Source of the DNA: Chlorocebus sabaeus
Taxonomy: Eukaryota > Chordata > Mammalia > Primates > Cercopithecidae
Assembly (NCBI RefSeq): GCF_047675955.1
Contig: NC_132904.1
Span: forward strand, 60,445,435 to 60,509,434
Direction of reading: 5' to 3'
DNA length: 64,000 nucleotides
Below are positions 37,529-50,567 of this stretch, one piece after another (the first letter of the stretch is position 1; the number at the start of each line of letters is the position of its first letter). Under the pieces are notes generated by a model. That model was not told the origin of the DNA. It worked only from the letters and a program-made list of their open reading frames with translations, and did not search any database. The translations under genes were made by a program, and so were the position numbers.

Positions 37529-39470
37529 ATTTTACAGTCAAAACTGAAAAGAAGCTTTCTGAGAAACTGCTCTGTGTTCTCTTAATTTATCTCACAGAGT
37601 TACATCTTTTCCTTCAAGAAGCCTTTCGCTAAGGCTGTTCTTGTGGAATTGGCAAAGGGATATTTGGAAGACCATAGAGGTCTCTGGGGAAAAAGGAAAT
37701 ATCTTCCGTTCAAAACTGGAAAGAAGCTTTCTGAGAAACTGCTCTGTGTTCTGTTAATTCATCTCACAGAGTTACATCTTTCCCTTCAAGAATCCTTTCG
37801 CTAAGGCTGTTCTTGTGGCATTGGCAAAGGGATATTTGGAAGCCCATAAAGGGCTATGGTGAAAAAGGAAATATCTTCCGTTCATAACTGGAAAGAAGCT
37901 TTCTGAGAAACTGCTCTGTGTTCTGTTAGTTCATCTCACAGAGTTACATCTTTCCCTTCAAGAAGCCTTTCGCTAAGGCTGTTCTTGTGGAATTGGCAAA
38001 GGGATATTTGGAAGCCCATAGAGGGCTATGGTGAAAAAGGTAATATCTTACAGTCAAAACTGGAAAGAAGGTTTCTGAGAAACTGCTCTGTGTTCTCTTA
38101 ATTTATCTCACAGAGTTACATCTTTCCCTTCAAGAAGCCTTTCGCTATGGCTGTTCTTGTGGAATTGGCAAAGGGATATTTGGAAGCCCATAGAGGGCTA
38201 TGGTGAAAAAGGAAATATCTTCCGTTCAAAACTGGAAAGAAGCTTTCTGAGAAACTGCTCTGTGTTCTGTTAATTCATCTCACAGAGTTACATCTTTCCC
38301 TTCAAGAAGCCTTTCGCTAAGGCTGTTCTTGTGGAATTGGCAAAGGGATATTTGGAAGCCCATAGAGGGCTATAGTGAAAAAGGAAATATCTTCCGTTCA
38401 AAACTGGAAAGAAGCTTTCTGAGAAACTGCTCTGTGTTCTGTTAATTCATCTCACAGAGTTACATCTTTCCCTTCAAGAAGCCTGGCGCTAAGGCTGTTC
38501 TTGTGGCATTGGCAAAGGGATATTTGGATGCCCATAGAGGGCTATGGGGAAAAAGGAAATATCTTCCGTTCAAAACTGGAAAGAAGCTTTCTGAGAAACT
38601 GCTCTGTGTTCTGTTAGTTCATCTCACAGAGTTACATCTTTCCCTTCAAGAAGCCTTTCGCTAAGGCTGTTCTTGTGGAATTGGTAAAGGGATATTTGGA
38701 AGCCCATAGAGGGCTATGGTGAAAAAGGAAATATCTTCCGTTCAAAACTGGAAAGAAGCGTTCTGAGAAACTGCTCTGTGTTCTGTTAATTCATCTCACA
38801 GAGTTACATCTTTCCCTTCAAGAAGCCTTTCGCTAAGGCTGTTCTTGTGGAATGGGCAAAGGGATATTTGGAAGACCATAGAGGGCTATGGTGAAAAAGG
38901 AAATATCTTCCGTTCAAAACTGGAAAGAATCTTTCTGAGAAACTGCTATGTGTTCTGTTAATTCATCTCACAGAGTTACATCTTTCCCTTCAAGAAGCCT
39001 TTCGCTAAGGCTGTTCTTGTGGAATTGGCAAAGGGATATTTGGAAGCCCATAGAAGGCTATGGTGAAAAAGGAAATATCTTCCGTTCAAAACTGGAAAGA
39101 AGCTTTCAGAGAAACCCCTCTGTGTTCTGTTACTTCATCTCACAGAGTTACATCTTTCCCTTCAAGAAGCCTTTCGCTAAGGATGTTCTTGTGGAATTGG
39201 CAACGGGATATTTGGAAGCCCATAGGGGGCTATGGTGAAAAAGGAAATATCTTCTGTTCAAAACTTAAAGGAAGCTTTCTGAGAAACTGCTCTGTGTTCT
39301 GTTAATTCATCTCACAGAGCTACACCTTTCCCTTCAAGAAGCCTTTCGCTAAGGCTATTCTTGTGGAATTGGCAAAGGGATATTTGGAAGCCCATAGAGG
39401 GCTATGGTGAAAAAACAAATATCTTCCGTTCAAAACTGGAATGAAGCGTTCTGAGAAACTGCTCTGTGTT
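37529..39470 (+). repeat. Middle repeat family, copy C
   Basis: Matches copy A marker for marker at an offset of 4,470 bp (26 monomers less 2 bp) until GAATGAAGCG near 39,438. It then continues with CTCTTAATTC and TTACCTTCAAC, unlike copy A. Small differences from A include AATCTTTCTG for AAGCTTTCTG near 38,930 and GGCAACGGG for GGCAAAGGG near 39,200. Confidence 0.75.
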
Positions 39471-41140
39471 CTCTTAATTCATCTCACAGAGTTACATCTT
39501 TACCTTCAACAAGCCTTTCGCTAAGGCTGTTCTTGTGGAATTGGCAAAGGGATATTTGGAAGCCCATAGAGGGCTATGGTGAAAATGGAAATATCTTCCG
39601 TTCAAAACTGGAAAGAAGCGTTCTGAGAAACTGCTCTGTGTTCTGTTAATTCATCTCACAGAGTTACATCTTTCCCTTCAGGAAGCCTTTCGCTAAGGCT
39701 GTTCTTGTGGCATTGGCAAAGGGATATTTGGAAGCCCATAGAGGGCTCTGGTGAGAAAGGAAATATCTTCCGTTCAAAACTGGAAAGAAGCTTTCTGAGA
39801 AACTGCTCTGTGTTCTGTTAGTTCATCTCACAGAGTTACATCTTTCCCTTCAAGAAGCCTTTCGCTAAGGCTGTTCTTGTGGAATTGGCAAAGGGATATT
39901 TGGAAACCCATAGAACGATATGGTGAAAAAGGAAATATCTTCGCTTCAAAACTGGAAAGAAGCCTTCTAAGAAACTGCTCTGTGTTCACTTAATTCATCT
40001 CACAGAGTTACATCTTTCCCTTCAAGAAGCCTTTCTCTAAGGCTGTTCCTGTGGAATTGGCAAAGGGATATTTGGAAGCCCATAGAGGGCTACGGTGAAA
40101 AATAAAATATCTTCCGTTCAAAACTGGAAAGAAGCTTTCTGAGAAACTGCTCTGTGTTCTGTTAATTCATCTCACAGAGTTACATCTTTCCCTTCAAGAA
40201 GCCTTTTGATAAGGCTGTTCTTGTGGAATTGGCAAAGGGATATTTGGAGGCCCATAGAGGGCTATAGTGAAAAAGGAAATATCTTCTGTTCAAAACTGGA
40301 AAGAAGCTTTGTGAGAAACTGCTCTGTGTTTTGTTAATTGATCTCACAGAGTTACATCTTTCCCTTCAAGAAGCCTTTCGCTAAGGCTGTTCTTGTGGAA
40401 TTGGCAAAGGGATATTTGGAAGCCCATAGAAGGCTATGGTGAAAAAGGAAATATCTTCCGTTCAAAACTGGAAAGAAACCTTCTGATAAACTGCTCTGTG
40501 TTCTGTTAATTCATCTCACAGAGTTACATCTTTACCTTCAACAAGCCTTTCTCTAAGGCTGTTCTTGTGGAATTGGCAAAGGGATATTTGGAAGCCCGTG
40601 GAGGACTATGGTGAAAAAGGAAATATCTTCCGTTCAAAACTGGAAAGAAGCTTTCTGAGAAACTGCTCTGTGTTCTGTTAATTCATCTCACAGAGTTACA
40701 TCGTTCCTCTCAAGAAGCCTTTGGCTAAGGCTGTTCTTGTGGAATTGGCAAAGGGATATTTGGAAGCCCATAGAGGTCTATGGTGAAAAAGGAAATATCT
40801 TCCGTTCAAAACTGGAAAGAAGCTTTCTGAGAAACTGCTCTGTGTTCTGTTAATTCATCTCACAGAGTTACATCTTTCCCTTCAATTTCCCTTTGACTAA
40901 GGCTGTTCTTGTGGAATTGGCAACGGGATATTTGGAAGCCCATGGAGGACTACGGTAAAAAAGGAAATATCTTCCGTTCAAAACTGGAAAGAAGCTTTCT
41001 GAGAAACTGCTCTGTGTTCTGTTAATTCATCTCACAGAGTTACATCTTTCCCTTCAAGAAGCCTTTCGCTAGGGCTGTTCTTGTGGAATTGGCAAAGGGA
41101 TATTTGGAAGGCCATAGAGGGCTATGGTGAAAAAGGAAAT
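39471..41140 (+). repeat. Transitional alpha monomers before HOR-2
   Basis: About ten monomers. 40.2-40.35 kb resembles 27.82-27.98 kb (CCTTTTGATAAGG, GGAGGCCCATAG, TTAATTGATC). The monomer near 40,485 resembles 30.5 kb (AACCTTCTGATAAACTG). 40.64-41.14 kb carries the rare CAATTTCCCTTTGAC, CATGGAGGACTACGG and GGAAGGCCATAG series shared only with 1.11-1.6 kb. Confidence 0.65.
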
Positions 41141-44100
41141 ATCTTCCGTTCAAAACTGGAAAGAAGCGTTCTGAGAAACTGCTCTGTGTTCTGTTAATTC
41201 ATCTCACAGAGTTACATCTTTCCCTTCAGGAAGCCTTTCGCAAAGGCTGTTCTTGTGGCATTGGCAAAGGGATATTTGGAAGCCCATAGAGGGCTATGGT
41301 GAAAAAGGAAATATCTTCCGTTCAAAACTGGAAAGAAGTTTTCTGAGAAACTACTCTGTGTTCTGTTAATTCATCTCACAGAGTTACAGCTTTCCCTTCA
41401 AGAAACCTTTCGCTAAGGCTGTTGTTCTGGAATTGGCAAAGGGATATTTGGAAGCCCATAGAGGGCTATGGTGAAAAAGGAAATATCTTCCGTTCAAAAC
41501 TGGAAAGAAGCTTTCTGAGAAACTGCTCTGTGTTCTGTTAATTCATCTCACAGAGTTATATCTTTCCCTTCAAGAATCCTTTCGATAAGGCTGTTCTTGT
41601 GGAATTGGCAAAGGGATATTTGGAAGCCCATAGAGGGCTATAGTGAAAAAGGAAATATCTTCTGTTCAAAACTGGAAAGAAGCTTTCTGAGAAACTGCTC
41701 TGTGTTCTGTTAATTCATCTCACAGGGTTACATCTTTCCCTTCAAGAAGCCTTTCGCTAAGGCTGTTCTTGTGGAATTGGCAAAGGGATATTTGCAAGCC
41801 CATAGAAGGCTACGGTGAAAAAGGAAATATCTTCCGTTCAAAACTGGAAAGAAGCTTTCTGAGAAACTGCTCTGTGTTCTGTTAATTCATCTCACAGACT
41901 TACATCTTTCCCTTCAAGAAGCCTTTCGCTAAGGCTGTTCTTGTGGAATTGGTAAAGGGATATTTGGAAGCCCATAGAGGGCTATGGTGAAAAGGAAATA
42001 TCTTCCGTTCAAAACTGGAAAGAAACGTTCTGAGAAACTGCTCTGTGTTCTGTTAATTCATCTCACAGAGTTACATCTTTCCCTTCAAGAAGCCTTTCAC
42101 TAAGGCTGTTCTTGTGGCATTGGCAAAGGGATATTTGGAAGCCCATAGAGGGCTATGGTGAAAAAGGAAATATTTTCCGTTCAAAACTGGAAAAAAGCTT
42201 TCTGAGAAATTGCTCTGTGTTCTGTTAATTCTGCTCACAGAGTTACATCTTTACCTTCAAGAAGCCTTTCGATAAGGCTGTTCTTGTGGAATTGGCAAAG
42301 GGATATTTGGAAGCCCAAAGAGAGCTATAGTGAAAAAGGAAATATCTTCCGTTCAAAACTGGAAAGAAGCTTTCTGAGAAACTTCTCTGTGTTCTGTTAA
42401 TTCATCTCACAGAGTTACATCTTTCCCTTCAAGAAGCCTTTCGCTAAGGCTGTTCTTGTGGAATTGGCGAAGGGATATTTGGAAGCCCATAGAGGGCTAT
42501 GGTGAAAAAGGAAATATCTTCCGTACAAAACTGGAAAGAAGCGTTCTGAGAAACTGCTCTGTGTTCTGTTAATTCATCTCACAGAGTTACATCTTTCCCT
42601 TCAAGAAGCCTTTCGCTAAGTCTGTTCTTGTGGCATTGGAAAAGGGATATTTGGAAGCCCATAGAGGGCTATGGTGAAAAAGGAAATATCTTCCGTTCAA
42701 AACTGGAAAGAAGCTTTCTGAGAAACTGCTCTGTGTTCTGTTAATTCATCTCACAGAGTTACATCTTTCCCTTCAAGAAGCCTTTCGCTAAGGCTGTTCT
42801 TGTGGAATTGGCAAAGGGATATTTGGAAGACCATAGAGGGCTATGGTGAAAAAGGAAATATCTTCCGTTCAAAACTGGAAAGAATCTTTCTGAGAAACTG
42901 CTCTGTGTTCTGTTAATTCATCTCACAGAGTTACATCTTTCCCTTCAAGAAGCCTTTCGCTAAGGCTGTTCTTGTGGAATTGGCAAAGGGATATTTGGAA
43001 GCCCATAGAGGGCTATGGTGAAAAAGGTAATATCTTCCGTTCAAAACTGGAAAGAAGCTTTCAGAGAAACCCCTCTGTGTTCTGTTAATTCATCTCACAG
43101 AGTTACATGTTTGCCTTCAAGAAGCCTTTCGCTAAGGCTGTTCTTGTGGTATAGGCAAAGGGATATTTGGAAGCCCATAGAGGGCTATAGTGAAAAAGGA
43201 AATATCTTCCGTTCAAAACTGGAAAGAATCTTTCTGAGAAACTGCTCTGTGTTCCGTTAATTCATCTCACAGAGTTACATCTTTCCCTTCAAGAAGCCTT
43301 TCGCTAAGGCTGTTCTTGTGGAATTGGCAAAGGGATATTTGGAAGCCCATAGAGGGCTATGGTGAAAAAGGAAATATCTTCCGTTCAAAACTGGAAAGAA
43401 GCCTTCTGAGAAACTGCTCTGTGTTCTGTTAATTCATCTCACAGAGTTACATCTTTCCCTTCAAGAAGCCTTTCGCTAAGGCTGTTCTTGTGGCATTGGC
43501 AAAAGGATATTTGGAAGCCCATAGTGGGCTATGGTGAAAAAGGAAATATCTTCCGTTCAAAACTGGAAAGAAGCTTTGTGAGAAACTGCTCTGTGTTCTG
43601 TTAGTTCATCTCACAGAGTTACATCTTTCCCTTCAAGAAGCCTTTCGCTAAGGCTGTTCTTGTGTAATTGGAAAAGGGATATTTGGAAGCCCATAGAGGT
43701 CTATGGGGAAAAAGGAAATATCTTCCGTTCAAAACTGGAAAGAAGCTTTCTGGGAAACTGCTCTGTGTTCTGTTAATTCATCTCAGAGAGTTACGTCTTT
43801 CCCTTCAAGAAGCCTTTCGCTAAGGCTGTTCTTGTGGAATTGGCAAAGGGATATTTGGAAGCCCATAGTAGGCTATGGTGAAAAAGGAAATATCTTCCGT
43901 TCAAAACTGGAAAGAAGAATTCAGAGAAACTGCTCTGTGTTCTGTTAATTCATCTCACAAAGTTACATCTTTACCTTCAACAAGCCTTTCGCTGAGGCTG
44001 TTCTTGTGGAATTGGCAAAGGGATATTTGGAAGCCCATAGAGGGCTATGGTGAAAAAGGAAATATCTTCCGTTCAAAACTGGAAAGTAGCGTTCTGAGAA

Positions 44101-46454
44101 ACTGCTCTGTGTTCTGTTAATTCATCTCACAGAGTTACATCTTTCCCTTCAGGAAGCCCTTCGCTAAGGCTGTTCTTGTGGCATTGGCAAAGGGATATTT
44201 GGAAGCCCATAGAGGGCTATGGTGAAAAAGGAAATATCTTCCGTTCAAAACTGGAAAGAAACTTTCTGAGAAACTGCTCTGTGTTCTGTTAATTCATCTC
44301 ACAGAGTTACATCTTTCCCTTTAAGAAGCCTTTCGCTAAGGCTGTTCTTGTGGAATTGGCAAAGGGATATTTGGAAGCCCATAGAAGGCTATGGTGAAAA
44401 AGGAAATATCTTCCGTTCAAAACTGGAAAGAATCTTTCTGAGAAACTGCTCTGTGTTCTGTTAATTCATCTCACAGAGTTATATCTTTACCTTCAACAAG
44501 CCTTTCGCTAAGGCTGTTCTTGAGGAATTGGCAAGGGGATATTTGGAAGCCCATAGAAGACTACGGTGAAAAAGGAAATACCTTCCTTTCAAAACTGGAA
44601 AGAAGCTTTCTGAGAAACTGCTCTGTGTTCTGTTAATTCATCTCACAGAGTTACATCTTTCCGTTCAAGAAGCCTTTCGCTAAGGCTGTTCTTGTGGAAT
44701 TGGCAAAGGGATATTTGGAAGCCCATAGAGGGCTATGGTGAAAAAGGAAATATCTTCCGTTCAAAACTGGAAAGAAGCGTTCTGAGAAACTGCTCTGTGT
44801 TCTCTTAATTCATCTCACAGAGTTACATCTTTCCCTTCAAGAAGCCTTTCGCTAAGGCTGTTCTTGTGGCATTGGCAAAGGGATATTTGGAAGCCCATAG
44901 AGGGCTATGGTCAAAAAGGAAATATCTTCCGTTCAAAACTGGAAAGAAGCTTTCTGAGAAACTGCTCTGTGTTCTGTTAGTTCATCTCACAGAGTTACAT
45001 CATTCCCTTCAGGAAGCCTTTCGCTAAGGCTGTTCTTGTGGTACTGGCAAAGGGATATTTGGAAGCCCATAGAGGTCTATGGTGAAAAAGGAAATATCTT
45101 CCGTTCAAAACTGGAAAGAAGCTTTCTGAGAAACTGCTCTGTGTTCTGTTAATTCATCTCACAGAGTTACATCTTTCCCTTCAAGAAGCCTTTCGCTAAG
45201 GCTGTTCTTGTGGAATTGGCAAAGGGATATTTGGAAGCCCATACAAGGCTATGGTGAAAAAGGAAATATCTTCCGTTCAAAACTGGAAAGAAGCCTTCTG
45301 AGAAACTGCTCTGTGTTCAGTTAGTTCATCTCACAGAGTTACATCTTTACCTTCAACAAGCCTTTCGCTAAGGCTGTTCATGAGGAATTGGCAAAGGGAT
45401 ATATGGAAGCCCATAGAAGGCTACGGTAAAAAAGGAAATATCTTCCGTTCAAAACTGGAAAGAAGCTTTCTGAGAAACTGCTCTGTGTTCTGTTAATTCA
45501 TCTCACAGAGTTACATCTTTCCCTTCAAGAAGCCTTTCGCTAAGGCTGTTCTTGTGGAATTGGCAAAGGGATATTTTGAAGCCCATAGAGGGCTATGGTG
45601 AAAAAGGAAATATCTTCCGTTCAAAACTGGAAAGAAGCTTTCTGAGACACTGCTCTGTGTTCTGTTAATTCTGCTCAAAGAGTTACATCTTTCCCTTCAA
45701 GAAGCCTTTCGATAAGGCTGTTCTTGTGGAATTGGCAAAGGGATATTTGGAAGCCCAAAGAGAGCTATAGTGAAAAAGGAAATATCTTCTGTTCAAAACT
45801 GGAAAGAAGCTTTCTGAGAAACTGCTCTGTGTTCCGTTAATTCATCTCACAGAGTTACATCTTTCCCTTCAAGAAGCCGTTCGATAAGGCTGTTCTTGTG
45901 GAATTGGCAAAGGGATATTTGGAAGCCCATAGAGGGCTATGGTGAAAAAGGAAATATCTTCCGTTCAAAACTGGAAAGAAGCCTTCTGAGAAACTGCTCT
46001 GTGTTCTGTTAATTCATCTCACAGTGTTACATCTTTCCCTTCAAGAAGCCTTTCGCTAAGGCTGTTCTTGTGGCATTGGCAAAGGGATATTTGGAAGCCC
46101 ATAGTGGGCTATGGTGAAAAAGGAAATATCTTCCTTTCAAAACTGGAAAGAAGCTTTGTGAGAAACTACTCTATGTTCTGTTAGTTCATCTCACAGAGTT
46201 ACATCTTTCCCTTCAAGAAGCCTTTCGCTAAGGCTGTTCTTGTGTAATTGGCAAAGGGATATTTGGAAGCCCATAGAGGTCTATGGGGAAAAAGGAAATA
46301 TCTTCCGTTCAAAACTGGAAAGAAGCTTTCTGGGAAACTGCTCTGTGTTCTGTTAATTCATCTCAGAGAGTTACATCTTTCCCTTCAAGAAGCCTTTCGC
46401 TAAGGCTGTTCTTTTGGAATTGGCAAAGGGATATTTGGAAGCCCATAGTAGGCT
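41141..46454 (+). repeat. HOR-2 unit 0 (atypical first unit)
   Basis: This unit has the HOR-2 monomer order from TTCAGGAAGCC (41.2 kb) through GAAACC with TTGTTCTGG (41.4 kb), GAATCCTTTCGATAAGG, CACAGGGTTAC, TTTGCAAGCCC, CGTACAAAACTGG (42.5 kb), TTCAGAGAAACCCC (43.06 kb) and TCTGGGAAACTG to the EcoRI monomer (site 43917). Monomers at about 41.85-42.3 kb are HOR-1-like (GGTAAAGG, AACGTTCTG, TTCTGCTCACAG) where later units have others. The part after the EcoRI monomer is 15 monomers long against 11 or 12 in later units. Markers at 43015 and 43703 recur 5,676 bp (33 monomers) downstream. Confidence 0.7.
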
Positions 46455-49400
46455 ATGGTGAAAAAGGAAATATCTTCCGTTCAAAACTGGAAAGAAGAAT
46501 TCAGAGAAACTGCTCTGTGTTCTGTTAATTCATCTCACAGAGTTACATCTTTACCTTCAACAAGCCTTTCGCTGAGGCTGTTCTTGTGGAATTGGCAAAG
46601 GGATATTTGGAAGCCCATAGAGGGCTATGGTGAAAAAGGAAATATCTTCCGTTCAAAATTGGAAAGAAGCTTTCTGAGAAACTGCTCTGTGTTCTGTTAA
46701 TTCATCTCACAGAGTTACATCTTTCCCTTCAAGAAGCCTTTCGCTAAGGCTGTTCTTGTGGAATTGGCAAAGGGATATTTCGAAGCCCATAGAGGGCTGT
46801 GGTGAAAAAGGAAATATCTTCCGTTCAAAACTGGAAAGTAACGTTCTGAGAAACTGCTCTGTGTTCTGTTAATTCATCTCACAGAGTTACATCTTTCCCT
46901 TCAGGAAGCCTTTCGCTAAGGCTGTTCTTGTGGCATTGGCAAAAGTATATTTGGAAGCCCATAGAGGGCTATGGTGAAAAAGGAAATATCTTCCGTTCAA
47001 AACTGGAAAGAAGCTTTCTGAGAAACTGCTCTGTGTTCTGTTAATTCATCTCACAGAGTTACATCTTTCCCTTCAAGAAACCTTTCGCTAAGGCTGTTGT
47101 TCTGGAATTGACAAAGGGATATTTGGAAGCCCATAGAGGGCTATGGTGAAAAAGGAAATATCTTCCGTTCAAAACTGGAAAGAAGCTTTCTGAGAAACTG
47201 CTCTGTGTTCTGTTAATTCATCTCACAGAGTTACATCTTTCCCTTCAAGAATCCTTTCGATAAGGCTGTTCTTGTGGAATTGACAAAGGGATATTTGGAA
47301 ACCCATAGAGGGCTATAGTGAAAAAGGAAATATCTTCTGTTCAAAACTGGAAAGAAGCTTTCTGAGAAACTGCTCTGTGTTCTGTTAATTCATCTCACAG
47401 GGTTACATCTTTCCCTTCAAGAAGCCTTTCGCTAAGGCTGTTCTTGTGGAATTGGCAAAAGGATATTTGCAAGCCCATAGAAGGCTATGGTGAAAAAGGA
47501 AATATCTTCCGTTCAAAACTGGAAAGAAGCCTTCTGAGAAACTGCTCTGTGTTCTGTTAATTCATCTCACAGAGTTACATCTTTACCTTCAACAAGCCTT
47601 TCGCTAAGGCTGTTCTTGTATAATTGGCAAAGGGATATTTGGAAGCCCATAGACGTCTATGGTGAAAAAGGAAATATCTTCCGTTCAAAACTGGAAAGAA
47701 GCTTTCTGAGAAACTACTCTGTGTTCTGTTAATTCATCTCACAGAGTTACATCTTTCCTCTCAAGAAGCCTTTGGCTAAGGCTGTTCTTGTGGAATTGGC
47801 AAAGGGATATTTGGAAGCCCATAGAGGTCTATGGTGAAAAAGGAAATATCTTCCGTTCAAAACTGGAAAGAAGCTTTCTGAGAAACTGCTCTGTGTTCTG
47901 TTAATTCATCTCACAGAGTTACATCTTTCCCTTCAAGAAGCCTTTCGATAAGGCTGTTCTTGTGGAATTGGCAAAGGGATATTTGGAAGCCCAAAGAGAG
48001 GTATAGTGAAAAAGGAAATATCTTCCGTTCAAAACTGGAAAGAAGCTTTCTGAGAAACTGCTCTGTGTTCTGTTAATTCATCTCACAGAGTTACATCTTT
48101 CCCTTCAAGAAGCCTTTCGCTAAGGCTGTTCTTGTGGAATTGGCGAAGGGATATTTGGAAGCCCATAGAGGGCTTTGGTGAAAAAGGAAATATCTTCCGT
48201 ACAAAACTGGAAAGAAGCGTTCTGAGAAACTGCTCTGTGTTCTGTTAATTCATCTCACAGAGTTACATCTTTCCCTTCAAGAAGACTTTCGCTAAGTCTG
48301 TTCTTGTGGCATTGGCAAAGGGATATTTGGAAGCCCATAGAGGGCTATGGTGAAAAAGGAAATATCTTCCGTTCAAAACTGGAAAGAAGCTTTCTGAGAA
48401 ACTGCTCTGTGTTCTGTTAATTCATCTCACAGAGTTACATCTTTCCCTTCAAGAAGCCTTTCGCTAAGGCTGTTCTTGTGGAATTGGCAAAGGGATATTT
48501 GGAAGACCATAGAGGGCTATGGTGAAAAAGGAAATATCTTCCGTTCAAAACTGGAAAGAAGCTTTCTGAGAAACTGCTCTGTGTTCTGTTAATTCATCTC
48601 ACAGAGTTACATCTTTCCCTTCAAGAAGCCTTTCGCTAAGGCTGTTCTTGTGGAATTGGCAAAGGGATATTTGGAAGCCCATAGACGGCTACGGTGAAAA
48701 AGGAAATATCTTCCGTTCAAAACTGGAAAGAAGCTTTCAGAGAAACCCCTCTGTGTTCTGTTAATTCATCTCACAGAGTTACATCTTTGCCTTCAAGAAG
48801 CCTTTCGCTAAGGCTGTTCTTGTGGTATTGGCAAAGGGATATTTGGGAGCCCATAGAGGGCTATAGTGAAAAAGGAAATATCTTCTGTTCAAAACTGGAA
48901 AGAAGCTTTCTGAGAAACTGCTCTGTGTTCCGTTAATTCATCTCACAGAGTTACATCGTTCCCTTCAAGAAGCCTTTCGCTAAGGCTGTTCTTGTGGAAT
49001 TGGCAAAGGGATATTTGGAAGCCCATAGAGGGTTATGGTGAAAAAGGAAATATCTTCCGTTCAAAACTGGCAAGAAGCCTTCTGAAAAACTGCTCTGTGT
49101 TCTGTTAATTCATCTCACAGAGTTACATCTTTCCCTTCAAGAAGCCTTTCGCTAAGGCTGTTCTTGTGGCATTGGCATAGGGATATTTGGAAGCCCATAG
49201 TGGGCTATGGTGAAAAAGGAAATATCTTCCGTTCAAAACTGGAAAGAAGCTTTGTGAGAAACTGCTCTGTGTTCTGTTAGTTCATCTCGCAGAGTTACAT
49301 CTTTCCCTTCAAGAAGCCTTTCGCTAAGGCTGTTCTTGTGTAATTGGAAAAGGGATATTTGGAAGCCCATAGAGGTCTATGGGGAAAAAGGAAATATCTT

Positions 49401-50468
49401 CCGTTCAAAACTGGAAAGAAGCTTTCTGGGAAACTGCTCTGTGTTCTTTTAATTCATCTCAGAGAGTTACATCTTTCCCTTCAGGAAGCCTTTCGCTAAG
49501 GCTGTTCTTGTGGAATTGGCAAAGGGATATTTGGAAGCCCACCGTAGGCTGTGGTGAAAAAGGAAATATCTTCCGTTCAAAACTGGAAAGAAGAATTCAG
49601 AGAAACTGCTCTGTGTTCTGTTAATTCATCTCACAGAGTTACATCTTTACCTTCAACAAGCCTTTCGCTGAGGCTGTTCTTGTGGAATTGGCAAAGGGAT
49701 ATTTGGAAGCCCATAGAGGGCTATGGTGAAAAAGGAAATATCTTCCGTTCAAAACTGGAAAGAAGCTTTCTGAGAAACTGCTCTGTGTTCTGTTAATTCA
49801 TCTCACAGAGTTACATCTTTCCCTTCAAGAAGCCTTTCGCTAAGGCTGTTCTTGTGGAATTGGCAAAGGGATATTTCGAAGCCCATAGAGGGCTGTGGTG
49901 AAAAAGGAAATATCTTCCGTTCAAAACTGGAAAGTAGTGTTCTGAGAAACTGCTCTGTGTTCTGTTAATTCATCTCACAGAGTTACATCTTTCCCTTCAG
50001 GAAGCCCTTCGCTAAGGCTGTTCTTGTGGCATTGGCAAAGGGATATTTGGAAGCCCATAGAGGGCTATGGTGAAAAAGGAAATATCTTCCGTTCAAAACT
50101 GGAAAGAAGCTTTCTGAGAAACTGCTCTGTGTTCTGTTAATTCATCTCACAGAGTTACATCTTTCCCTTCAAGAAGCCTTTCGCTAAGGCTGTTCTTGTG
50201 GAATTGGCAAAGGGATATTTGGAAGCCCATACAAGGCTATGGTGAAAAAGGAAATATCTTCCGTTCAAAACTGGAAAGAAGCCTTCTGAGAAACTGCTCT
50301 GTGTTCAGTTAGTTCATCTCTCAGAGTTACATCTTTACCTTCAACAAGCCTTTCGCTAAGGCTGTTCATGAGGAATTGGCAAAGGGATATATGGAAGCCC
50401 ATAGAAGGCTACGGTAAAAAAGGAAATATCTTCCGTTCAAAACTGGAAAGAAGCTTTCTGAGAAACTG

Positions 50469-50498
50469 CTCTGTGTTCTGTTAATTCATCTCACAGAG
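50469..50498. other. Inverted repeat in the monomer: 7-bp arms, 16-nt spacer
   Basis: The arms CTCTGTG (50469-50475) and CACAGAG (50492-50498) are perfect reverse complements separated by 16 nt. The arms are among the best conserved parts of the monomer across the window. Occasional changes such as CTCGGTG, CTCTATG, CACAGTG or CAGAGAG disrupt a pair. The equivalent human segment has CTTTGTG against CACAGAG, which would still pair with a G-T wobble (from memory). Confidence 0.6.
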
Positions 50499-50518
50499 TT
50501 ACATCTTTCCCTTCAAGA

Positions 50519-50535
50519 AGCCTTTCGCTAAGGCT
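50519..50535. other. Inverted repeat in the monomer: 6-bp arms, 5-nt loop
   Basis: AGCCTT, loop TCGCT, AAGGCT forms a perfect short hairpin. Many monomer variants fall in the loop (TGGCT, TCGAT, TCACT), which leaves the stem intact. The EcoRI-class monomers change AAGGCT to GAGGCT, giving a wobble pair. Stem-breaking variants (GCCCTTCGC, GCCGTTCGA, GCCTGGCGC) are rarer. A bias toward loop changes would be expected if the stem were under constraint, but I have not counted it. Confidence 0.55.
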
Positions 50536-50567
50536 GTTCTTGTGGAATTGGCAAAGGGATATTTGGA

